DNA of 36,600 nt from CAZDIO01 sp964505555 (GTDB lineage Bacteria; Bdellovibrionota_C; UBA2361; SZUA-149; CAZDIO01). The position numbers and the translations under genes were made by a program. The stretch covers positions 1-36,600 of the forward strand of contig CAZDIO010000155.1 of the NCBI GenBank assembly GCA_964505555.1. The letters are read 5' to 3'. Below, one piece after another: positions 8,994-16,578 of this stretch (within the stretch, counting starts at the first letter, position 1; the number at the start of each line of letters is the position of its first letter). Below the pieces are notes generated by a model that saw nothing but the letters and a program-made list of their open reading frames with translations, did no database searches and was not told where the DNA came from.

Positions 8994-10508
8994 ATGAAAA
9001 ATCAATTTGTAGTGCGTATTTTTCAAAGCAAGGGCTTTTTTCTCAATTGTTTTGCATACCTTTGCTTCATAAGTTCTATCCTCTCCCTGCCCCTTCAAGC
9101 TAGGGCAGAAGATATCCCTAAGAACAACATACTCTACATTCGAGGGCTTAGTCTTCCCTGTCCAGGATGTTCCGTTTATGACGAAACCTATTGTCGCATC
9201 GTAACGGAAGAAGGAACTAAACTCCTCCCCTGTGATCAGGTTCCGGACTACATTTTGGTCAGAAATCAACCGCTTAAAGAACAACTTCCAACCGCAAACG
9301 AACTGCTTAATTTTCTCCTTCGCGATGCGGTGAGATCCGACACCGCTCGAAGCGCTCTTGAGCTGATATTGAAGCGCACCGGGGGTGAAGAAACATTGAG
9401 AGGTAGTATCGAAAAACTCGCTATTAAATACCCTGCTGAAGCGCAGGAGATAATTGAGAGTGGGATTGGAAGTAGGGAGCTTTGGCTCGATGTTTGGAAG
9501 AGTTCGTTTCAAAGCGATGATGAAAAGATTTATCGTCTGCGCACATTGATCGCTGCAAGACTTGAGGAGTTGACACTTACCGACTTTTTTTCTGAACTGA
9601 TGATTGTGGATGCCAAAAAAGATCTTCAAGTGTTGGCCATCAGTATTGAAACTCTTGAATCGATGAAGGCTACTCATCCACAAAAACATGATTGGCCAGT
9701 GCTTTTGCGTTTGGTCGTTAAGCATATCTCTTCTTGTAGTGGCGCAAAGAATAAAGAAGATCTGATTACTCTTTGCGGAAAAACTTTGCTTGCCTCTCTT
9801 CCCCGCGCAGTGAAGCCGTATCTGGAAAGGTTGCAAATGAAAGAGGTAGTCAGAATTTCTACGATCGCAGACAATTCTCTTGATGTGCTTACCCTCTTTT
9901 TTCAAACAAATTACCAGCAATTTCGCACTCCAAATGCACACCTCCTTCTTCGTCGTTCGATAGAGAGGCTGAAAGTGACCTCTCATCAAGAGGCAGAGCA
10001 GATCTTGCCGTTCCTGCAGATGATTGAATTTTTTTCTGAAAATGATCGTGATCTTGCCCAAAGCGCTTCTTTTCTCTTGGCAGATATCATCACCGTTGAG
10101 GAGAGGAATGAGACAAGCCTTGCTCCTGTTCGTTTGAGTTACGAGAAAATAAATTCTTTTTTGCCCAAAGAAACTCCTCGTGCAAATGGGAGAGTAATTC
10201 TCTCCTTGTTGTTGGTAGGAGCGATAGGATTGACTTTGTATCTTCTTTGGCGAAAAAAACGGATGTATCTCTATCGGGAAGTGATTTTGAGCGCCGATGA
10301 ACGCGCTGAGCTTCGAGAGCTTTTTTCCTTTTTTAGCCTTCCTGTCTGGTCTTCTTCTCTTTCTCTGACCAGGGAATATCGGCGGAGAGCCAAAAAACTC
10401 CATCCTGATACAGGAGCCTCTGATGCAAACCAATTTACAATTCTTAGTGAAAAATATCATCGAGCAAAGGCGCTTCTTTCTAAAAGCCAGCTGACCGTGG
10501 AAGGGTGA
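8994..10508 (+). CDS. Exported single-span membrane protein with C-terminal J domain
   Basis: A 504-residue protein. I chose ATG 8994 because it gives a clear signal peptide (hydrophobic core about 15-34, AxA site ARA, mature end about residue 39); the frame is open further upstream but would run into tadZ. The mature N-terminus has a CPGC pair (56-59) and two further cysteines nearby. A long helical region (about 85-390) looks like alpha-helical repeats. A membrane span (about 401-418, VILSLLLVGAIGLTLYLLW) with a basic cytosolic flank follows. The C-terminal about 75 residues contain YRRRAKKLHPD, the HPD motif (470-472) of J domains, which recruit and stimulate Hsp70/DnaK. Topology is therefore a periplasmic sensor-like part with a cytosolic J domain. 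Being divergent from tad, it may assist pilus biogenesis; that is inference. Confidence 0.75.
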   Translation: MKNQFVVRIFQSKGFFLNCFAYLCFISSILSLPLQARAEDIPKNNILYIRGLSLPCPGCSVYDETYCRIVTEEGTKLLPCDQVPDYILVRNQPLKEQLPTANELLNFLLRDAVRSDTARSALELILKRTGGEETLRGSIEKLAIKYPAEAQEIIESGIGSRELWLDVWKSSFQSDDEKIYRLRTLIAARLEELTLTDFFSELMIVDAKKDLQVLAISIETLESMKATHPQKHDWPVLLRLVVKHISSCSGAKNKEDLITLCGKTLLASLPRAVKPYLERLQMKEVVRISTIADNSLDVLTLFFQTNYQQFRTPNAHLLLRRSIERLKVTSHQEAEQILPFLQMIEFFSENDRDLAQSASFLLADIITVEERNETSLAPVRLSYEKINSFLPKETPRANGRVILSLLLVGAIGLTLYLLWRKKRMYLYREVILSADERAELRELFSFFSLPVWSSSLSLTREYRRRAKKLHPDTGASDANQFTILSEKYHRAKALLSKSQLTVEG

Positions 10509-10708
10509 TCCCTTATCTCGGAGTCCTTCCCCGTTGCCCGGTGAGGTTGTTTTAAAATGAAATTTATTTTGCGCCATCGTTAAGTAGATAGAGCAAGGGG
10601 CGTACCAAAATAAAACTAGTAATTTACTGTGGCGAAAGGTGCTTAACCCATTGAAACTCTGATACTAAAATTGAGACACTCCACCGACCTTTACTGGCCA
10701 TACGATCT

Positions 10709-10731
10709 TTATGTTTCAATTTGAAACATAA
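10709..10731. promoter_or_regulatory. 23-bp palindrome built on TGTTTCA / TGAAACA
   Basis: TTATGTTTCAA-T-TTGAAACATAA is a perfect 11-bp inverted repeat around one central base. It has the size and symmetry of an operator for a dimeric regulator. The same arms recur at 10752-10758 and 10794-10809. No regulator is assigned; the adjacent NtrC-type activator is one candidate. Confidence 0.6.
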
Positions 10732-10793
10732 AAAATCAAATTATTCGAAAATGTTTCAAAAACGAACAAATACCTGCGATTAATGCTAGTTGC

Positions 10794-10809
10794 GTTTCAT
10801 ATCTGAAAC
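10794..10809. promoter_or_regulatory. Second GTTTCA-TATC-TGAAAC palindrome
   Basis: Perfect 6-bp arms identical to the inner arms of the palindrome at 10709-10731, here with a 4-nt spacer. It sits 188 nt before the phosphotransfer gene. Copies at about 42-bp intervals (10709, 10752, 10794) would lie on the same helix face, which favours cooperative binding. The spacing is read directly; the binding is inferred. Confidence 0.5.
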
Positions 10810-10996
10810 ATTTCATGCTATAGGAAGATGAAAAAAAGCGCACATATCAACTTCAGAGGCTCAGCAAGCATTAAACAGAGCTCCACTACTTGGTACGAAC
10901 CTTGAATAGGTAGAGGGTAGGTAAGGGTTTACTCGATCTCGTTTAGCTCCGCATTTGCCCTCCTGTCGTTAGAATCCTTAAGTAGGTAATCAAGCT

Positions 10997-11701
10997 ATGA
11001 CCTCAAAAGCACTCAGAGACATCGCACAGTTAGAAAGTCTAGAGGATCTCTATGTAGTTTGCGATCGATTTTCTCACTCAATTCGAACCCACTTAGGTGT
11101 CTCAATGGGTGTTCTTGACGATCTTTGTGCTGGGCACCGTTTGGAAAAACAAGACTTTAAAGACGCGAGATCTGCTCTTCATCATATCCTTCAAACACTC
11201 GACAGCGTTCGTGAAATGACAAACCTTCCTGCCTTTGATCCAAGACCATCCTCCCTCTCTGAGCTTCTTCAAGAAGAGATGAAAAGTAATGAACAGCTAG
11301 TACTTGAACTACGAAGCGATCCGCTTGAGCGAACTATTGATAAAAAGTTATTTCTTAGGGCACTTCGGTGTCTGACCTTCTACGGGGCAGAACGAAGACG
11401 CCGTTTTAATAAACAAGAACTTCCAAAACCGCTCCTTGTTCTAGAAAGAAAAGTTCTAGAAACAAAAGAGGGAGCGGGCTCGAAACAAGAGGTTCTTCGT
11501 TACATCCTTCAGCAATCACACTCCATTGACTCGGTCTTCTTGAAAGATGCGACTCGTTTTCGTGACCTTGCCAGTATCGATCATGCACCACACTCTTTGG
11601 GACTCCTTTTTTGTGAGCGGGTGTTTCATCTTCATCAAGGAATAACACGATTTACTTTTAAAGAACCTGGAGAACTTATCTTTTCTGTTGAGTTTCAATA
11701 A
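10997..11701 (+). CDS. Histidine phosphotransfer protein / degenerate sensor kinase (ChpT-like architecture)
   Basis: A 234-residue soluble protein without sensor domain or membrane span. Near the N-terminus, DRFSHSIRTHLGVSMGVLDDL matches the H box of histidine kinases, with H27 as the likely phospho-accepting histidine. A helical hairpin (about 15-80) fits a DHp domain. The C-terminal part resembles a catalytic domain in outline: SLGLLFCERVFHLHQG corresponds to the GLGL..C..+...HGG region. The ATP-binding N box Asn and the DxGxG motif cannot be found. That is the layout of ChpT-type phosphotransferases (DHp plus degenerate ATPase domain). The stop is immediately followed by the ATG of the sigma-54 activator, so the two are translationally coupled and probably exchange phosphoryl groups. 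Phosphotransfer is inference. Confidence 0.6.
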   Translation: MTSKALRDIAQLESLEDLYVVCDRFSHSIRTHLGVSMGVLDDLCAGHRLEKQDFKDARSALHHILQTLDSVREMTNLPAFDPRPSSLSELLQEEMKSNEQLVLELRSDPLERTIDKKLFLRALRCLTFYGAERRRRFNKQELPKPLLVLERKVLETKEGAGSKQEVLRYILQQSHSIDSVFLKDATRFRDLASIDHAPHSLGLLFCERVFHLHQGITRFTFKEPGELIFSVEFQ

Positions 11702-13111
11702 ATGATTAATTTTACCCTTTTACTTGTAGAAGATGAGCGCGCGGAAGTTGAGCGGTTGCAGCGTGTTTTTTTACGGATTTTTCCTGATGGAAAAGTTGTC
11801 ATTGCAAAAACCCCCACCGCCGCATTAAATAGTTTTCGTAAGTACCGTCCCGAAGTTGTTCTTCTGGATCTTGGACTCAGTGGCTATGGCCCCGGAACGG
11901 GGCTAGAATTGATAACGAAGATGTCTTCTCTTGATCCGACCGCACGGATTATTACCCTTACCGGGCATACGAGTGAGGAGATCGGCATCGAAGCGATAAA
12001 AAACGGTGCGGCCTCTTTTCTTACAAAACCTGCAAATCTTCTTGCACTTGAAACACTCATCAGAGACTACGTACAGACTGCTAAATTTCGAAGAAACGCT
12101 CTTTCTCCAGTCAGTACTCAAGCAATTCCTGGATTCATTGGAACCTCAGCTCCGATGCAGAATGTCTACCGATTAATAAGCCAGTGCGCAGGAACAGATA
12201 CGAATGTGCTTATCGTCGGAGAAACAGGCACGGGGAAAGAACTTGTAGCAAAAGCGATTCATAATTTCAGTAGTCGGAAGGATTTTCCACTTTCGGTCTA
12301 TTTTGGCTCAGCACCAGGGAGCTTGGCAGAGTCTGAGCTTTTTGGGTATGTGCGAGGAGCCTTTACTGGTGCTGATCGTGAGGGAGCAGAAGGTTCGATT
12401 AAGCGAGCTGATGGTGGAACTCTTTTTATTGACGAGCTTTGTTCTCTTGATTTAGAGATTCAGCGAAAGCTCCTTCGTGTTGTAGAAGAGAAAACCTATA
12501 AGCCCCTTGGTGCCGATCGATATCTACAGTCAAACTTTCGGTTGCTTTCTGCTTGTCAACCACGAATTTATGATTTTGTGCGTCGCGGATTGTTTCGAGA
12601 GGATCTTCTCTCTCGTGTCGAAGTAGTGACGATCCACCTCCCTCCGCTTCGTGAGCGAAGAGAGGATATCCTTCCACTCGCAGAGCACTTTCAGAAGGAG
12701 GCACAAACAGAGCTTTCCGAAAATGGTCTCTCCTGTAATGTTTGGGGATTTTCTAAAGAGGCGATAAAAGCATTTCGTGAATATTCATGGCCAAGAAACC
12801 TCCGTCAGCTTAAACATACAGTATGTAACGGAGTGATTCAGGCTCAGCTACGTGGAAGTGAGCAGGTGGCGCTTCAGGACGTGCTTTCTCGTTTAGAAGA
12901 AGAGGAGGTAAAAGAACCTCGTTCGGCCCCTTCATATCAAAGGGGGATGACACTTCGTGATGCAGTCAGTACCTTAGAGCGAGAAATTATTGTTGAATCA
13001 ATGAAGCGAAATAAAAATATGATCTCTGCGGTCAGTCAAGATCTCGGTGTTGGACGAACAACGCTCTGGCGCAAACTAAAGTCCCTACGGATGCTCAATG
13101 ACGCCAAGTAA
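11702..13111 (+). CDS. NtrC-family sigma-54-dependent response regulator
   Basis: A 469-residue protein with the full three-domain layout. The receiver (about 1-120) has acidic residues E10/D11, phospho-acceptor D56 and K109. The AAA+ domain (about 145-385) has Walker A GETGTGKE (173-180), the sigma-54 contact motif GAFTGA (219-224) and Walker B LFIDE (241-245). A C-terminal Fis-like helix-turn-helix follows (about 440-465, ISAVSQDLGVGRTTLWRKL). It activates RNA polymerase carrying sigma-54 at distant enhancers when phosphorylated. The segment before SELFG departs from the usual family wording (FGSAPGSLAE), which is unlikely to matter. It starts directly after the stop of the phosphotransfer protein and overlaps the next gene by 14 nt. 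Targets are not known; the palindromes at 10709-10809 could be its own sites. Confidence 0.93.
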   Translation: MINFTLLLVEDERAEVERLQRVFLRIFPDGKVVIAKTPTAALNSFRKYRPEVVLLDLGLSGYGPGTGLELITKMSSLDPTARIITLTGHTSEEIGIEAIKNGAASFLTKPANLLALETLIRDYVQTAKFRRNALSPVSTQAIPGFIGTSAPMQNVYRLISQCAGTDTNVLIVGETGTGKELVAKAIHNFSSRKDFPLSVYFGSAPGSLAESELFGYVRGAFTGADREGAEGSIKRADGGTLFIDELCSLDLEIQRKLLRVVEEKTYKPLGADRYLQSNFRLLSACQPRIYDFVRRGLFREDLLSRVEVVTIHLPPLRERREDILPLAEHFQKEAQTELSENGLSCNVWGFSKEAIKAFREYSWPRNLRQLKHTVCNGVIQAQLRGSEQVALQDVLSRLEEEEVKEPRSAPSYQRGMTLRDAVSTLEREIIVESMKRNKNMISAVSQDLGVGRTTLWRKLKSLRMLNDAK

Positions 13112-13901
13112 CTTCGAGGGGAGAGCAGACCTAGAAGGGGTCAATGAAGCCAAGGGGTATCTCCTTGATCTTGATGGAACAACCTATCGAGGAAGCGAAG
13201 TAGTTCCTGGGGCAGAACTCTTTATCAACCGCTTACGCATCCTCGGAAAGAAGTATTTATTTATTACCAACAACTCCACACAAACACCGGAGCAGATTTC
13301 AAAAAAGCTTCAAGCGTTTTCAATTCCATGCACCAAAGAACAGGTGTTAACGGTAGGAGAGGTAGTTGCCACTTCCTTAAAGCCAGGAAAACTTTTCTGC
13401 ATCGGTGAAGAGGGGTTAAAAAAAACACTTTCTGATGTCGGGATGGAATTTTCAGAGAATAACGTAAACTACGTTGTTGTTGGATTAGATCGAAATTTAA
13501 CCTATGAAAAGCTTAGCATCGCAACGAGACTCATACGAGAAGGAGCATTATTTGTCGCTACAAATCGTGACAAGGTGCTGGTAACAGAAAAAGGGCTCTC
13601 GCCAGGAGCCGGCGCAATCGTGGAATCCGTCATCGCCTCTACCGGGATTGAGCCTGTTTCGTTTGGGAAACCTAAGAAAGAGATCGTTTTAGAAGCACTG
13701 AAACGTCTTTCATTAGAACCAGATGAGGCAATTGTCATTGGTGATAATGTGGAGACAGATATTCTCGCCGGTAAAAATGCCGGGGTTAAAACGTTACTTT
13801 TACTTGGGGGGGTAAGTAATCGGGAAGATGCCGCCATCCCCGAATTTGCTCCAACCTGGATCGCCAAAGAATATACAGAGATCCTTAAGAATTTTAGCTA
13901 A
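13098..13901 (+). CDS. NagD-like HAD (subclass IIA) phosphatase
   Basis: A 267-residue HAD hydrolase. Motif I is LLDLDGTTYRG (nucleophile D24, acid/base D26), motif II is FITNNST, and the motif III lysine is in GKPKKEIV, with motif IV IGDNVETDI. The subclass IIA (NagD / p-nitrophenylphosphatase) assignment rests on the TNNST sequence and a large cap between motifs II and III. Such enzymes dephosphorylate nucleotides or sugar phosphates; the substrate cannot be read from sequence. The ATG lies inside the end of the sigma-54 activator gene (14-nt overlap), so it is probably co-transcribed. The first 18 or so residues precede the conserved domain. Confidence 0.85.
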   Translation: MTPSNFEGRADLEGVNEAKGYLLDLDGTTYRGSEVVPGAELFINRLRILGKKYLFITNNSTQTPEQISKKLQAFSIPCTKEQVLTVGEVVATSLKPGKLFCIGEEGLKKTLSDVGMEFSENNVNYVVVGLDRNLTYEKLSIATRLIREGALFVATNRDKVLVTEKGLSPGAGAIVESVIASTGIEPVSFGKPKKEIVLEALKRLSLEPDEAIVIGDNVETDILAGKNAGVKTLLLLGGVSNREDAAIPEFAPTWIAKEYTEILKNFS

Positions 13902-14025
13902 TTAATTTTACAGATTTCATCTAAACTTTTTCTCTAGTCACACCCCAATCGTGCCGATACTAATCCTACGGCAAGTAGATGTTCTTCACTGTTGTAGCAC
14001 TCAAAACCACATAACCGGCTGCAAC

Positions 14026-14050
14026 TCATAGTAAAGAATTCATAGTAAAG
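14026..14050. repeat. Tandem direct repeat TCATAGTAAAG x2, 14-bp period
   Basis: Two identical 11-bp units at 14026-14036 and 14040-14050, lying 71 nt before the stand-alone receiver gene. Short direct repeats of this type upstream of a gene can be regulator sites, but no regulator is identified. The rest of the gap 13902-14120 shows nothing else I can name. Confidence 0.5.
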
Positions 14051-14120
14051 TAACTTTGCTGAGATGCGCTATTTGTTTTTTCTGTAATGAAGTTCTAGGG
14101 AAGTTTTTTTTGGAGGGTTT

Positions 14121-14603
14121 ATGAAGGAGGGTAGGGATCGACCACGTCTTAAGAAGCTCACGAAGCGAGCATCAGAAGATCCATTTGTAAAAAACGATCA
14201 AGACTTAACCTCACTTCGAAGTGGACAGCCAAAGACTAAAAAAAGCGGCTCACGGGTTCTTCTTGTTGATGATGACCTTGATCAACTCTCAATATTTGAA
14301 GCGATGCTTGCTAAATGCGGCTATGAGGTGGTCAAAGCTCAAAGCGCCCAAGAGGGATTTTCCGTCTTAAAAGGAGCTCCGGTAGATATCATCCTTTGTG
14401 ATGTGATGATGCCGAAGGTAAACGGCGATCAATTTGTTAAACACATCAGAAAATTTCCCCGTTTTGCAAACATCCCCGTAATTATGCTTACCGCCTCAGG
14501 AAACGACCTTGAGATGCAGTGTCTTGCAACAGGCGCAGATATGTTTTGCGACAAGAGCCAAGCAGCAAGAACTCTGCTTTCACAGATTAAGATGCTTCTG
14601 TAG
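14121..14603 (+). CDS. Stand-alone response-regulator receiver protein
   Basis: A 160-residue protein with a basic, probably disordered N-terminal extension (about 1-44, rich in Lys/Arg) and one receiver domain (about 45-160). The receiver has the acidic cluster VDDD (49-52), phospho-acceptor D94 (IILCDVMMPKVNG) and the T-containing strand VIMLTASG. The usual conserved Lys is represented by CDKSQ. It has no output domain, so it would act by protein contact, or as a phosphate sink or relay in CheY/DivK fashion. GGAGG lies 6 nt before the ATG. Being 220 nt from the phosphotransfer/NtrC block, it is a natural partner for a ChpT-like protein, but the link is only by neighbourhood. Confidence 0.85.
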   Translation: MKEGRDRPRLKKLTKRASEDPFVKNDQDLTSLRSGQPKTKKSGSRVLLVDDDLDQLSIFEAMLAKCGYEVVKAQSAQEGFSVLKGAPVDIILCDVMMPKVNGDQFVKHIRKFPRFANIPVIMLTASGNDLEMQCLATGADMFCDKSQAARTLLSQIKMLL

Positions 14604-14719
14604 AAGTCTACCTCAATCTGAAGTTCTTAAAAAAGTGCGCCCACTTGCCAATAAATGGGACAGATGAGGGATGAAAACAATCACCTCATGAAACGAAATC
14701 CAAACATTTAATACGATGG

Positions 14720-14767
14720 AAGCAAGTCCCACCCCGACTTTATTGACGTCGGGGTGGGAACTTGCTT
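14720..14767. terminator. Strong hairpin just after the small basic gene
   Basis: A 19-bp stem with a single bulged base (AAGCAAGTCCCACCCCGAC pairing with 14748-14767) and a 9-nt loop. It begins 10 nt after the stop of the minus-strand gene at 14778-14984, the expected place for its terminator. No T-run follows on either strand, so it may instead protect the 3' end of the message. Confidence 0.65.
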
Positions 14768-14777
14768 ATCCAGGCGG

Positions 14778-14984
14778 CTAGAGCATGAAACCGCGAGCCT
14801 TCGACGAACGCTGAGCAGATCGCGCTTCGACCTTTGCGGCGCGTCTTGCCTGACGACCACGGATATGCATCGTAATGCTCTCGCGATGACTATCCATAAG
14901 TGCTCGGAAGTTCGCCCTCGACAAAGTATGGAGCTTGCTACCATTCTTTAGCGCCTGCATACGGCGCATCCTCTTCGATCGCAT
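14778..14984 (-). CDS. Small Arg-rich basic protein, unrecognised
   Basis: 68 residues with about a quarter Arg+Lys, spread along the whole length (starting MRSKRMRRMQALKNGSK), no membrane span and no cysteine. The start is set by TTGGAGG 8 nt before ATG 14984, an unusually good ribosome binding site; the frame is open upstream to 15047 but would then run through the leader hairpin. A hairpin lies 20 nt before the ribosome binding region and a strong one 10 nt after the stop, giving a compact one-gene transcript. The composition suggests nucleic-acid or ribosome association, but I do not recognise a family. The main alternative is that it is not translated. Confidence 0.5.
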   Translation of the reverse strand: MRSKRMRRMQALKNGSKLHTLSRANFRALMDSHRESITMHIRGRQARRAAKVEARSAQRSSKARGFML

Positions 14985-15004
14985 GGGTCTATCCTCCAAT
15001 AAAA

Positions 15005-15020
15005 CACAGGTGAACCTGTG
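15005..15020. other. Small perfect hairpin in the leader of the basic-protein gene
   Basis: CACAGGT-GA-ACCTGTG, a perfect 7-bp inverted repeat (6 bp with a TGAA tetraloop), 20 nt upstream of ATG 14984. No T-run follows. It resembles the leader hairpins at 17445-17487, 17865-17898 and 35214-35250. The remaining part of the gap up to 15229 shows nothing I recognise. Confidence 0.5.
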
Positions 15021-15229
15021 GATCCGTTCCACAAGGCAAGTGTGCAACTTTGTCTAAAAGTTAAACACCTGCCTATAAGCAAAGAATCTACCCAAATAGT
15101 TAACGATAATCTCTCTTATCTCGAGGTAAAAATTAAATCTAGCGATATTGATAGACACAGAGAACAGGAGGGCAATTCTAGAATAAAACCTTTAGCTTAA
15201 TATCAACAGCTGGCTGCTAGGTTCTATTT

Positions 15230-15676
15230 TTACGATTCGCTATTTTCTTGTTGAGAAGCGTTTGCGGCATCTATCCAGGCGAGGAGATCTCTTGGGTTTA
15301 CAACTCCATCTCGATTTACATCGACTCCTTCACTTTGGTTACACTGATTAAGGCAATCGATCAAATCAAGAATATCTGCCGGACGGAACTGATATGCCTG
15401 ATCGGTATTCTCCGGTTGAGGTGGAGTTTTCGTATCGGGTGTTGGTTCTGGCAGCTGAGTGTTAAGTAATTTATTTTTTGAATACGTTAGTGATGGGGCA
15501 AGTTCGATTGAATCGTTGAATTTAACCGTATCATTTCTTACCTGCGGAGCACCTGTTTTTGGTCGAGAATGAGATTCGTTTTTACTGACCTTCTCTTTTT
15601 CAGTATTTCTTTGTGAGAACTCTTTTTGGGAGATTACTTGAATGGTTTGACCGGTAATGGAATTTATCGTTGTCAT
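15230..15676 (-). CDS. Protein with half dockerin-like calcium motif
   Basis: A 148-residue protein with no signal peptide or membrane span. Residues 1-95 are polar and low in complexity (Ser, Lys, Asn, Thr, Pro). The C-terminal part, about 98-140, has a dockerin/EF-hand-like element: DVNRDGVVNPRD (119-130), with ligand positions D119, N121, D123 and D130, preceded by a helix DILDLIDCLNQC. Type I dockerins have two such loops; here the first loop is missing, so it is a half site. Calcium binding is a reasonable guess, while a cellulosome role is very unlikely. GGGAG lies about 10 nt before the ATG. It stands alone between the small basic gene and the two-repeat gene. Confidence 0.65.
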   Translation of the reverse strand: MTTINSITGQTIQVISQKEFSQRNTEKEKVSKNESHSRPKTGAPQVRNDTVKFNDSIELAPSLTYSKNKLLNTQLPEPTPDTKTPPQPENTDQAYQFRPADILDLIDCLNQCNQSEGVDVNRDGVVNPRDLLAWIDAANASQQENSES

Positions 15677-15878
15677 TTACTCTCACTCCCAAGAAATTAA
15701 TCGTTTCATCAAAATTTGTAGATATTTTGAGTATCTTTATATGCAGGTGCAATTTACAGACCAACTGCTGAGATAAATAGTTCTTTCATTTCAGGGAGCT
15801 AGAAAGGAGGGGGACGAATTCTACCGGCAATATCTTCTCTATTTCTCAATCTTTGGGAAAAAATAGCTGTTTGTGGCC

Positions 15879-16490
15879 TTACAAATCATTTCTTGGAGAC
15901 TGTTCGCCCATGGAGAGAGCAAATTGGGCCTCGGTGAAACTCATCACCGTATTACAAATGCCATTTACAAAGCTCAGGCTAAGGGTGTCCCCGCAGGTAT
16001 CGCAGGCTTGCATGAAATCCTGAAGAAACCCGATCGCATCATAGAGTGTGCGAATGTCTTGTTCGTTTATCGTAGGCGACGCCTGAACTTTGTTCGAAAT
16101 TAAGCAATTGGTAATAATCCACGAGACACCTTTTGCTTCCCCCGATTCTTTTGTTGGCACAAGATCTCTCACTGAAGGCACTTCGCGGCATAACGGCAGG
16201 GTTTTAATAACTGGAATCGAGATCGGCCCCACGGTTGTAACCGTTTTTGGCACACACGGCGGAGGCTCTTCGGTCATATCAATTCCAAGATGCGCCCGAA
16301 CAAAATTGATTATGAGATGACAGATGCTATTAAAGAAAACATAGCTTTTGTGATCTCTCTGCCTCTGGCCGCTTTCCATAAAGCGCTCAAGCAAAAGCAC
16401 TGCATCATAAAGGTCCTTTATATCTTGGGGATCAAACGCTGGACGGGTCGGATAAAGCTCTTCGCATAAAGCACTTTGGTCTTTTTTCAT
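15879..16490 (-). CDS. Unrecognised protein with two internal repeats
   Basis: 203 residues made of two similar helical units, 19-72 and 141-194, joined by a Pro/Val-rich linker. The units share QDI, LYDA, FM, F-N-IC and a final hydrophobic-M at the same spacing: QDIKDLYDAVLLLERFM versus QDIRTLYDAIGFLQDFM, then FFNSICHLIINF versus FVNGICNTVMSF. This is clear evidence of an internal duplication and that the frame is a real protein. There is no signal peptide or membrane span, and several cysteines are present. I do not recognise the family and assign no function. GAGGG lies just before the ATG. A large hairpin (16579-16642) lies 88 nt upstream of its start. Confidence 0.7.
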   Translation of the reverse strand: MKKDQSALCEELYPTRPAFDPQDIKDLYDAVLLLERFMESGQRQRDHKSYVFFNSICHLIINFVRAHLGIDMTEEPPPCVPKTVTTVGPISIPVIKTLPLCREVPSVRDLVPTKESGEAKGVSWIITNCLISNKVQASPTINEQDIRTLYDAIGFLQDFMQACDTCGDTLSLSFVNGICNTVMSFTEAQFALSMGEQSPRNDL

Positions 16491-16578
16491 ATTTCCCTCG
16501 TACTTTTATAGCTGAGCCAAATATAGCATGGGGAAAACGACCTATTCTATCCCCCTAAGCAATTATTTGTGGGGACTA

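Larger units (their letters stand above)
10509..10996. other. Long upstream region of the two-component block
   Basis: A 488-nt stretch without a convincing coding frame between the J-protein gene and the phosphotransfer gene. The middle part is AT-rich and carries TTTCA/TGAAA repeats, listed separately. ATGTTTCAAA at 10751-10758 is a third copy in single-arm form. I see no ribosome binding site with a plausible small gene. The length and the repeats suggest the control region for the genes starting at 10997. Confidence 0.5.

Noticed and set aside
8985..10577. A 530-codon open frame on the minus strand, opposite the J-protein gene
   Set aside because: It lies wholly antisense to a frame with signal peptide, membrane span and HPD motif, has no ribosome binding site or recognisable motif, and reads as low-complexity Lys/Phe/Ser-rich sequence.
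14754..14951. Plus-strand frame opposite the small basic gene
   Set aside because: It begins inside the stem of the 14720-14767 hairpin and has no ribosome site; the minus-strand frame has a strong one.
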